A stretch of 64,000 bases of DNA. It comes from an uncultured Hyphomicrobiales bacterium. GTDB taxonomy: Bacteria > Pseudomonadota > Alphaproteobacteria > Rhizobiales > TMED25. How positions within the stretch are numbered: the stretch's first letter is position 1; every line of letters begins with the position of its first letter. The position numbers and the translations under genes are program-made. The stretch is from assembly GCA_905181735.1 (NCBI GenBank), contig CAJIYR010000005.1, positions 60,434 through 124,433 of the forward strand, given 5' to 3'. This document shows, piece by piece, positions 10,575 to 17,959 of the stretch. A model generated the notes under the pieces. It had not been told where the DNA came from. It saw only the letters and a program-made list of their open reading frames with translations, and did not search any database.

Positions 10575-11039
10575 ATGAATAATGTAATTAAAGGCTGCAA
10601 ATTTTATTTTATCGCTTTAATGTTTCTTATACTTCCCTTACTTGTATATTGTCAAAATTCTTATTCAAATTCTAATATTTCTCAAACTGATATAACAGAA
10701 GGAAATATCACATCAATTTCAATTTTAGATAAAATTACTGCAAAGGTTATTAAGTTGGATATTCCTATAAACACAGTTTTTTATTATAAAGAGATAGAAA
10801 TTAAACCAAAGAAATGTTTTATAAAGAATATTTTAAGCAATAATTTAAATGCTTTTTCTAATCTTGAGATTAACAAAAAAATTGCAGACAATAGTTATAT
10901 ATTTTTATTTGATGGTTGGTTTTTTAAATCGAGACCTGGTCTAAATAGTTTTGAGCATCCCATTTATGATATTTGGTTAAATTCATGCAAAAGATCACTT
11001 GATGTTATATCTGTTGGTAATTTAAAAAAAATACCATGA
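10575..11039 (+). CDS. DUF2155 family secreted protein
   Basis: A 154-residue protein with an N-terminal signal-like hydrophobic stretch (FYFIALMFLILPLLVYC). The cysteine at its end could be a lipoprotein site but the context is not a clean lipobox. The family core is present: ITAKVIKLDIPINTVFYYKEIEIKPKKCF, FDGWFFKSRPGLNSFEHPIYDIWLNSC, the last part matching the EHPVYDVWL hallmark of DUF2155. Function unknown. It starts 8 bases after mlaD, and its last 76 bases overlap the 3' end of aat on the other strand. Confidence 0.8.
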   Translation: MNNVIKGCKFYFIALMFLILPLLVYCQNSYSNSNISQTDITEGNITSISILDKITAKVIKLDIPINTVFYYKEIEIKPKKCFIKNILSNNLNAFSNLEINKKIADNSYIFLFDGWFFKSRPGLNSFEHPIYDIWLNSCKRSLDVISVGNLKKIP

Positions 11040-11641
11040 TTGTTTATCGATACATTTAATAATTTTAGATAATCTTTTTGTTCTATTTCTTTTGCGCCAA
11101 ATTGTGTTAAATGTTTTGTAATAAATTGAGTATCTATAAACTTAAAATTAGATTTTATTAGCATAATAGCAAGAGATACAAGCGCTATTTTACTTGCGTT
11201 ATCTGTAAATGAAAACATGCTTTCACCAAAAAAGACTCCACCTATTGCTAGCCCATACAATCCGCCAACAAGTTTTTCGTTGTCCCAGCATTCAATGCAA
11301 TGACAGATATTGTTTTCCCCTAATTCTGCGTAGCAATTAATTATATCTTTATTTATCCATGTGTTAGTTTTTCTATTGCCAGCAGAGGCGCAGGAATTGA
11401 TAACGGCCCTCAATGATGTATTTGCTTTTATTGTAAACTTATTCTTTCTCATTAGTGATTTAATTTTCTTTGGTATATGAAGCTCCTTTAAATCTATGAT
11501 CCCTCTTTGATTGGGTTCGATCCAATTTATAGTATTTGATGTGTAGGAATCGGCCATGGGAAATAATCCTATTTTGTATGCATTTAGGATTTTATTTGGA
11601 GATAATGGAGTATTTGTGCGAATAATGGGGGTATCAGGCAT
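10964..11641 (-). CDS. aat: Leucyl/phenylalanyl-tRNA--protein transferase
   Basis: Transfers Leu or Phe from tRNA to N-terminal Arg/Lys of proteins, marking them for ClpAP (N-degron pathway). Family motifs: YKIGLFPMADSY, INWIEPNQRGII, HCIECWDNEKLVGGLYGLAIGGVFFGESMFS, ALVSLAIMLIKSNFKFIDTQFITKHLTQFGA. Length 225 aa is standard. The start overlaps the accC stop by 8 bases, so it ends an aroQ-accB-accC-aat operon. The C-terminal 25 codons overlap the convergent DUF2155 gene. Confidence 0.94.
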   Translation of the reverse strand: MPDTPIIRTNTPLSPNKILNAYKIGLFPMADSYTSNTINWIEPNQRGIIDLKELHIPKKIKSLMRKNKFTIKANTSLRAVINSCASAGNRKTNTWINKDIINCYAELGENNICHCIECWDNEKLVGGLYGLAIGGVFFGESMFSFTDNASKIALVSLAIMLIKSNFKFIDTQFITKHLTQFGAKEIEQKDYLKLLNVSINNHGIFFKLPTDITSSDLLHEFNQIS

Positions 11642-12977
11642 CTTTTGATAAATATTTTTCTAACCAATGAATATCATAATCCCCATTAATAATGTCATTG
11701 TTTTGAATTAATTCACGAAACAAAGGTATTGTTGTTTCGATTCCCTCTATCACAAACTCATCAAGTGCTCTTTGAAGTCTAGACAGGCATTCTTCTCTAC
11801 TATCAGCGCTAATAATAAGTTTTCCAATAAGGCTATCATAGTAAGGAGGAATATTGTACCCAGCATAGACGGCACTATCAATACGGATACCAAGGCCACC
11901 GGGAGGGTGGTATGATTCTATCCTACCTGCTGATGGGATAAAAGTTCTTGGATTTTCTGAATTTATACGACATTCAATTGCGTGACCTTTATATTTAATA
12001 TTATCTTGTATAAACGAGAGATCTTCGCCGCTTGCAATTTTTATTTGTTCTTTAACTAAATCTAGCCCTGTTATCATCTCCGTTACAGGATGCTCAACCT
12101 GAAGTCTTGTGTTCATCTCAATGAAATAAAATTCATTGTTTTCGAATAGGAATTCAATAGTGCCTGCACCTTCGTACTTAAGATCTGATATAGCCTTGGC
12201 AGAAATGTTACCAATTTTTCTTCTTTGCTCTTCTGTGATAATAGGTGAGGGCGCCTCCTCAAGTATTTTTTGATTCCTTCTTTGAAGGGAACAGTCCCTC
12301 TCCCCTAAGTAAACGGCATTTCCTTTTGAATCTCCAAATACTTGTATCTCTATATGTCTAGGTTTCTGCAGATATTTTTCTATATATACAGTGTCATCTG
12401 AAAAAGCAGCTTTTGCCTCAGTTCTTGCCATACTAAAAGCTTCGCTAATTTCACCTTCGTTGTTTGCAATCTTCATGCCTCTTCCACCACCACCGGAAGC
12501 AGCTTTTATGAGTATGGGGTAGCCTATCTGCTTTGCAATTTTTTTTGCTTCATCGACATTTTTGACATCACCGTCTGATCCAGGAACAACTGGAATTCCT
12601 AATTTTTTAACGGTATCTTTGGCCGTTATCTTATCGCCCATTAAAGATATATGTTTAGAGCTTGGCCCGATGAAGGAAATGTTATGCGCTTCTAATATTT
12701 CTGCAAAATGAAAATTTTCTGATAGAAATCCATAACCAGGATGCACTGCATCTGCTCCAGTAATCTCACATGCCGCTACAATGGAAGGTATATTTAAGTA
12801 ACTTTCGCTAGCTTGAGGTGGACCAATACAAACACTTTCATCGGCTAGTCTAACGTGCATAGCATCTGTATCTGCAGTTGAGTGAATAGCAACTGTCATA
12901 ATGTTCATTTCTTTACATGCCCTGAGTACACGAAGTGCGATTTCTCCACGATTTGCTATAAGTAGTTTTTTAAACAT
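11634..12977 (-). CDS. accC: Acetyl-CoA carboxylase, biotin carboxylase subunit
   Basis: ATP- and bicarbonate-dependent carboxylation of biotin on AccB, the first step of fatty acid synthesis. Begins MFKKLLIANRGEIALRVLRACKE, has the ATP-grasp glycine loop KAASGGGGRGMKIA, the EKYLQKPRHIEIQVFGD segment, QRRNQKILEEAPSP and the catalytic EMNTRLQVEHPVTEMITG. 447 aa, full length. Four bases separate it from accB upstream. Confidence 0.97.
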   Translation of the reverse strand: MFKKLLIANRGEIALRVLRACKEMNIMTVAIHSTADTDAMHVRLADESVCIGPPQASESYLNIPSIVAACEITGADAVHPGYGFLSENFHFAEILEAHNISFIGPSSKHISLMGDKITAKDTVKKLGIPVVPGSDGDVKNVDEAKKIAKQIGYPILIKAASGGGGRGMKIANNEGEISEAFSMARTEAKAAFSDDTVYIEKYLQKPRHIEIQVFGDSKGNAVYLGERDCSLQRRNQKILEEAPSPIITEEQRRKIGNISAKAISDLKYEGAGTIEFLFENNEFYFIEMNTRLQVEHPVTEMITGLDLVKEQIKIASGEDLSFIQDNIKYKGHAIECRINSENPRTFIPSAGRIESYHPPGGLGIRIDSAVYAGYNIPPYYDSLIGKLIISADSREECLSRLQRALDEFVIEGIETTIPLFRELIQNNDIINGDYDIHWLEKYLSKDA

Positions 12978-12981
12978 ATAT

Positions 12982-13437
12982 TTATTCTATTGCAATGAGG
13001 TTTTCGCCAAATTCAACTGGCTGACCGTCTTCAACTAAAATTTTGATAATAGTTCCTGATTCTTTTGCAGCTATTGAATTAAATGTTTTCATAGCTTCGA
13101 TTACAATAACTGTATCTCCTATGTTTATTTTATCCCCAATGCTTACAAAAGAAGCTGTTCCAGGTTCAGGTGATAAATAACACGTTCCAACCATTGGTGA
13201 TTTTATATATTTTTTATTATCATTTATAATTGCATCTTTTTCTTCTATTGCTTGATTACTTCTAACAACTTGATTACTTCTAACAACTTCATTATCTGTA
13301 ACATTATAAGAAGGATTGTTTTGAACTCTAATTTTTAATCCGTCTTTTTCAAACTCTATCTCGGTTAATCCTTCTTCCTTTAGAGCCCTGGATAGATCAC
13401 GAACTATAATCAGCTCTTCGCTATTTTTTTTTGACAT
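12982..13437 (-). CDS. accB: Acetyl-CoA carboxylase biotin carboxyl carrier protein
   Basis: Carries biotin between AccC and the carboxyltransferase. The N-terminal helical segment (about 1-45) is followed by a flexible linker and a biotinyl domain (about 78-151) with the biotin-accepting Lys117 in EAMKTFN. The linker contains a perfect tandem duplication VVRSNQ-VVRSNQ. Start MSKKNSEELIIVRDLSRAL matches the family. Between aroQ and accC, in the common alphaproteobacterial order. Confidence 0.96.
   Translation of the reverse strand: MSKKNSEELIIVRDLSRALKEEGLTEIEFEKDGLKIRVQNNPSYNVTDNEVVRSNQVVRSNQAIEEKDAIINDNKKYIKSPMVGTCYLSPEPGTASFVSIGDKINIGDTVIVIEAMKTFNSIAAKESGTIIKILVEDGQPVEFGENLIAIE
13252..13287. 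repeat. 18-bp tandem duplication in the accB linker
   Basis: TTGATTACTTCTAACAAC occurs twice head to tail (13252-13269 and 13270-13287), duplicating six codons in frame in the linker of AccB. The copies are identical, pointing to recent slippage or duplication. Confidence 0.9.
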
Positions 13438-13450
13438 GGTATTACTTTTC

Positions 13451-13891
13451 TCATTTTGTTAATTTATTTATTGCCTCTATTGCCAAAACATAACCATGAG
13501 CTCCTAATCCAACAATGGAACCAGTAGCTACAGGAGCAACGTAAGATAAATGCCTATAATCTTCTCGTTTGAATATATTTGATATATGCACCTCTATTGC
13601 AGGACACTCTAATAATCTCATGGCATCTTGTATCGCTATCGATGTATGAGTATAAGCTCCTGCATTAATTATCAAACCATCATGATTTCTAGATTCCTGT
13701 ATCCAGTTAATAAGCTGGCCCTCGTCGTTTGATTGGACAAATTCAATAGCTATATCTAACTCTTCGCCTCTTTTTTTTGACATTTTTTCTATGTCTTTCA
13801 GAGTGAATTTTCCATATAGTTCAGGTTCACGTTTTCCTAGTAAATTTAAATTTGGACCATTTATTATAATTATTTTTTTTTTAATTTTCAT
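13451..13891 (-). CDS. aroQ: 3-dehydroquinate dehydratase, type II
   Basis: Third step of the shikimate pathway (dehydroquinate to dehydroshikimate). Motifs: INGPNLNLLGKREPELYG (catalytic Tyr), FVQSNDEGQLINWIQ, LIINAGAYTHTSIAIQDAM and EVHISNIFKREDYRHLSYV with the catalytic His. The track starts at TTG 13906; the ATG at 13891 (MKIKKKIIIINGPN) gives the normal 146 aa and is preferred. First gene of the aroQ-accB-accC-aat run. Confidence 0.95.
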   Translation of the reverse strand: MKIKKKIIIINGPNLNLLGKREPELYGKFTLKDIEKMSKKRGEELDIAIEFVQSNDEGQLINWIQESRNHDGLIINAGAYTHTSIAIQDAMRLLECPAIEVHISNIFKREDYRHLSYVAPVATGSIVGLGAHGYVLAIEAINKLTK

Positions 13892-13958
13892 TCTTTTATA
13901 ATACAAATAATTTATTAATAATAATATAATTAATCTTAAATTAATATTAGATTCTTCG

Positions 13959-15293
13959 TTAATTAATTAATTCAATGTCATCAGCTAACATCCAATTTGA
14001 TGACATATGTTCAAATTTACCTTTTGCTCTTTTTGCAAAAATTTTAGCTTGTTTTTTATTACCGGTCATAAGTTCTACATAAGCAGAATATAATTCAGCT
14101 AAGCCAATATTATTATCTTTATAATAAGCTATAGATATTTGCCTGTAAGCTTCAATATTGTCTGGACTGTTTTTAATTGAATCGTCTAATATTTTTATCG
14201 CTTTTTTTATATTTTCACTAACTTCTGTTGATATTAATATTTCCGCATATTTGTTTAGTATTAATTTTTCGTTTGGAGCTAAGTTAATTGCGTTTTCAAA
14301 GGCTTCTAAGGCTTCTTTGGGTTTTTTTAGTTGAAATAAGATCTCCCCCTTTAATTCACTGTAAAAAGGATTGTTATAATCCGATTGTAAAAGTATGTTT
14401 AATTTTTCTAAAGCTGGATTTAAATCTCCTCTTTCGAAGTCTCTTATTACATCGATATATTGAGTATATACATTATCTGCAATGAAATTCACGTTATTAT
14501 AATTTAAATATGCTATTAATTTTGCTCTAACTAGGTTGTGACGATGTAATAATTCCATACTATCGGTTTTATCGTAATACGGGCTTGAAATTGCTAGTGA
14601 CTTGATTAAATTTATTCTATCTTGAGAGGATGCATGAGTTAGCTCGTAAGGGTTCATATGCTTGGCAGAAAGCAAACGATTTTTCCCTAGAGATTCAAGT
14701 GTATTTATTAAACCTTTAGATGATTGACCTGTTTTAAGTAGTAGATTTACTGCAGCCACATCGGCCTCATATTCTTGGCTGCGTGTATAGCTTAATAAAT
14801 TTCTTTTGGCGCTATTTTTCATTCCCATTGTTAGGCCGAAGCCAGCTCGGCTTAAATCATGATTGTTAGAGTTTATTCCAATTGCCGTAGCGCTTAGGCC
14901 GGCAATAAGAGCTAGAGCATTATTTATGCTAGACTTTTCTATTTCAGACCTTCTTGTTATAGCGTGGCCATTTTTTATGTGGCCAATTTCATGAGCAAGA
15001 ATTCCAATAACTTCATTAGGTGTTTTGCTTTGGGCTAATAAGCCTGTGTTTACAAATATCCTGCCATTCATAGTGACAAATGCATTCATACTAGGATCAG
15101 AAATAATAACTATATCAATGTTTTTAACTGATAAATTAGATGATTTAAATAATGGTCTAGCGTAATCTTTTAATAATTTTTCAATCTCTGCATCTCTTAT
15201 CACCTCCAATGAAAAGGCAGGTTTTAGCAGTAATATAAAAAATATTATCTGCAAGAAGAATATTTTCTTATATTTTTTTCTGAATTTATTCAT
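13959..15293 (-). CDS. Periplasmic M48 metalloprotease with TPR repeats (BepA-like)
   Basis: Zinc protease likely involved in outer-membrane protein quality control, by analogy with BepA. N-terminal signal peptide (about 1-28, ending LKPAFS). Peptidase core has HEIGHIKNGH, the second-shell SQEYEADVAAVNLL, and AFVTMNGRIFVNTGLL before it. The C-terminal half (about 290-444) has TPR-like repeats (ALEKLNILLQSDYNNPFYSEL, ALEAFENAINLAPNEKLI). 444 aa. It starts 31 bases after the rne stop on the same strand, so it may be cotranscribed with rne. Confidence 0.9.
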   Translation of the reverse strand: MNKFRKKYKKIFFLQIIFFILLLKPAFSLEVIRDAEIEKLLKDYARPLFKSSNLSVKNIDIVIISDPSMNAFVTMNGRIFVNTGLLAQSKTPNEVIGILAHEIGHIKNGHAITRRSEIEKSSINNALALIAGLSATAIGINSNNHDLSRAGFGLTMGMKNSAKRNLLSYTRSQEYEADVAAVNLLLKTGQSSKGLINTLESLGKNRLLSAKHMNPYELTHASSQDRINLIKSLAISSPYYDKTDSMELLHRHNLVRAKLIAYLNYNNVNFIADNVYTQYIDVIRDFERGDLNPALEKLNILLQSDYNNPFYSELKGEILFQLKKPKEALEAFENAINLAPNEKLILNKYAEILISTEVSENIKKAIKILDDSIKNSPDNIEAYRQISIAYYKDNNIGLAELYSAYVELMTGNKKQAKIFAKRAKGKFEHMSSNWMLADDIELIN

Positions 15294-15324
15294 ATTTAAA
15301 ATATTTTACCATACGCACTAAAAT

Positions 15325-17481
15325 CTAGATATCCCACCAACCGGTCTTTTTAATCGTAGGCTCTTCTTTCTTTACCTTATTCTGAATAGGCTTTGTATCT
15401 TTTGGCTCTTCTTTCTTTACCTTATTCTGAATAGGCTTTGTATTATCTTGTTTTTTTTGTACATTATTATTTGTTATTTTTTGGTCTTCTTCATTGCTGT
15501 TTGTATTTATTTTATTTTCTATTTTTTTAGCATTTGATTTATAGTTTCTTTGAGTTCTTGTTCTGTTATTTTTTGTAACATTAGTCTCGATATCGTTTGA
15601 ATTTGATAGGTTCGCTTTATTGCTCTTTATTTCTTCTGGCAACTCTACCTCGTTAACTTCAGCGTTTGAAATTATTGCAGTATTATTTGCCTTCTGGTGA
15701 TTATTTTTTCTCTTATTTCCAGGCTTAGATCTCTTTTCTGGAGTTTTTTGGAGGGCTATCTTATTATCAGTATTTCTATTAATTTCAGGTGTTTTGCTTT
15801 TGTCGTATACTGTGTCCATACTAATTGCTGAGGCATTGCTTTTAACTAAATTGTCTTTTTTAGTACCCCTTGTTAATGTAAATATTTCCTCATTTATACT
15901 ATCATCAATTTCAATATTTATTGAAATTTTATTTCTACTTTCTATTTCTACTAGAGTAGATCGTTTATTGTTAAGGGTATAAAAGCCAATCTTAGAGTTT
16001 GTTTTTATGTTGATGTTTGCGGGCCCATCGGTCAATAGGCTTTCTTCTATCGAACGTACAATTTGTAATGACGACGAGCTAACTGAATTAACTCTTCCCG
16101 AACCCTTACAATGATCACATTGTATCATAGAGGATTCGATAACGGATGATCGCATTCTCTGCCTTGACATTTCAAGCAATCCAAACTGACTTATATGACC
16201 TACTTGTATTCTAGCCCGATCAATCTTCAAGGCGTCTTTCAGCCTTCTTTCTACAGATCTGTTGTTTCTTTTTTCTTCCATGTCAATGTAATCAATAACA
16301 ACTAGCCCCGCTAGGTCTCTTAGCCTTAATTGTCTGGCTATTTCATCTGAAGACTCTAAATTTGTCCTTAATGCCGTATCTTCAATGTTATGTTCGCGAG
16401 TTGATCTTCCTGAATTGACGTCAATAGCAACAAGAGCTTCAGTTTGATTTATTACAAGATAACCTCCAGATGGTAAGGTTACATTTGGTACAAACATCTC
16501 GTGGAGTTGTTTTTCTGCTTGGTAAAATGAAAATAATGGCACTTCGCCTTCATATTTTTTTATGAATTTTATATGACTTGGAATTAACATTTTCATAAAT
16601 GACTTGGCTTCATTGTAAGCCCCATCACCGGATATAAGTATTTCATCGACATCTTTATTATAAAGATCCCGAATGGATCTTTTAATTAAACTTCCTTCTT
16701 CGTATATAATTGCTGGTGCCGTCGAGCTAAGAGTTAACTCCCTTATAGTTTCCCACAATCTTAATAAATACTCAAAGTCTCTTTTTATTTCAGTCTTCGT
16801 TCTTTGAGATCCAGCTGTTCTAACTATTACACCAGTTCCTTTTGGAATTTTTAAGCTATCAACTATTTCCCTTAGCCTGCTTCTATCTGGCATCGATGTA
16901 ATTTTTCTTGATATCCCGCCACCCCTTGCGGTGTTAGGCATTAAAACGCAATATCTTCCAGCAAGAGATAAATAAGTTGTTAAAGCTGCTCCCTTGTTAC
17001 CCCTTTCTTCTTTTGTCACTTGAATTAATATTATTTGACGCTTTTTTATGACTTCTTGGATTTTGTAACGTTTTCTTTTTGGAAAATCTCTTTTTGGTAT
17101 TTCTTCTAAAATATCATCAATACTATCTTCATCTTCGGGATCTCTTGCCTCAATTAAATCGGCATCAATTATTTCAGGATTTGGATCTTCGTTTACTAAT
17201 CCTTCCTGTGCAGCAAGTTCTTCGCGGTCAGATATTGGAATTTGATAGTAATCAGGATGAATTTCACTAAACGCTAAAAAACCGTGTCTATTTCCACCAT
17301 ACTCTACAAATGCGGCTTGTAAAGACGGCTCAACTCTAGTAACTTTTGCGAGGTAAATATTACCTCGTATTTGATTTTTTCCTTGTGTTTCTAAATCAAA
17401 TTCTTCAATTCTTCCTTCTTTAAAGACAACAACGCGAGTTTCCTCTTCGTGGCTGGCATCGATAAGCATTTTATTAGACAT
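15325..17481 (-). CDS. rne: Ribonuclease E/G
   Basis: Endoribonuclease of mRNA decay and rRNA/tRNA maturation, core of the degradosome. N-terminal S1 domain (RGNIYLAKVTRVEPSLQAAFVEYG), then the DNase I-like catalytic part with LVAIDVNSGRSTRE and GLVVIDYIDME carrying the metal-binding Asp residues, and the zinc-link CDHCKGSG. From about residue 520 the protein is a charged, low-complexity C-terminal scaffold with two copies of TKPIQNKVKKEEP, ending GWWDI as in many alphaproteobacterial RNase E. At 718 aa it is shorter than many relatives, mainly in the disordered tail. RNase E commonly autoregulates through its 5' UTR; I cannot assign such a structure here. Confidence 0.95.
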   Translation of the reverse strand: MSNKMLIDASHEEETRVVVFKEGRIEEFDLETQGKNQIRGNIYLAKVTRVEPSLQAAFVEYGGNRHGFLAFSEIHPDYYQIPISDREELAAQEGLVNEDPNPEIIDADLIEARDPEDEDSIDDILEEIPKRDFPKRKRYKIQEVIKKRQIILIQVTKEERGNKGAALTTYLSLAGRYCVLMPNTARGGGISRKITSMPDRSRLREIVDSLKIPKGTGVIVRTAGSQRTKTEIKRDFEYLLRLWETIRELTLSSTAPAIIYEEGSLIKRSIRDLYNKDVDEILISGDGAYNEAKSFMKMLIPSHIKFIKKYEGEVPLFSFYQAEKQLHEMFVPNVTLPSGGYLVINQTEALVAIDVNSGRSTREHNIEDTALRTNLESSDEIARQLRLRDLAGLVVIDYIDMEEKRNNRSVERRLKDALKIDRARIQVGHISQFGLLEMSRQRMRSSVIESSMIQCDHCKGSGRVNSVSSSSLQIVRSIEESLLTDGPANINIKTNSKIGFYTLNNKRSTLVEIESRNKISINIEIDDSINEEIFTLTRGTKKDNLVKSNASAISMDTVYDKSKTPEINRNTDNKIALQKTPEKRSKPGNKRKNNHQKANNTAIISNAEVNEVELPEEIKSNKANLSNSNDIETNVTKNNRTRTQRNYKSNAKKIENKINTNSNEEDQKITNNNVQKKQDNTKPIQNKVKKEEPKDTKPIQNKVKKEEPTIKKTGWWDI
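15359..15443. repeat. 45-bp period tandem repeat in the 3' end of rne
   Basis: About 40 bases (GGCTCTTCTTTCTTTACCTT and onward) at 15359-15398 recur at 15404-15443 with a 45-base period, encoding two near-identical 15-residue units of the disordered tail. Identical copies suggest recent in-frame duplication. Confidence 0.88.
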
Positions 17482-17959
17482 TTTTTTTCCTTATAGCAGC
17501 TATCATTCTTATTATTTGTTAATATTTTACCCAACAAATGATAAGGGAATACTGTGTATGATTTATTTTTATGATCATTGTTTATGGCAGATCTATTATC
17601 TTTTTTGAATTTTATTTGCGACAGTGCCATAGTTATTTCTTTTATTTTATTTTATTTTATTTTATTTTATTTTATTTTATTTTATTTTATTTTATTTTTA
17701 AAATGAGTAAATAGTTATTATAAACCAAACGCTACATTTAAAATAAAAACCTATTTTATATATAATGTTTATATTATCTATTTAGCAAGCAAATTATATT
17801 ATTTAAACAAATCAGCTGATTAAATAAATATTATTAATTGTAACTACGTTTATTGTGTAACAGCATCTATTTAAAATTTTTTTAAATGATTCTATTTTAG
17901 ACTGTTTGACTTATTGCTGATATTATTGATTTATATACATTACATTAAGAGTCTAAATT
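17482..17959. other. Divergent intergenic region rne / mrcA
   Basis: About 478 bases holding the rne leader and promoter on one side and the mrcA promoter on the other, with the TTTTA microsatellite in between. The 79-codon minus ORF (17391-17630) reads into rne in another frame and looks spurious. No amidase gene is present here, although relatives often carry one between rne and mrcA. Confidence 0.55.
17641..17699. repeat. TTTTA pentanucleotide microsatellite
   Basis: About twelve uninterrupted copies of a 5-base unit (TTTAT/TTTTA), about 160 bases upstream of the rne start and 260 bases upstream of mrcA. Perfect pentanucleotide arrays of this length are uncommon in bacterial genomes and are prone to slippage. 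Confidence 0.95.

Noticed and set aside
17391-17630. 79-codon minus ORF reading through the rne 5' end
   Set aside because: Overlaps the rne start in another frame, Lys/Asn-rich composition, no recognisable family; more likely leader sequence.
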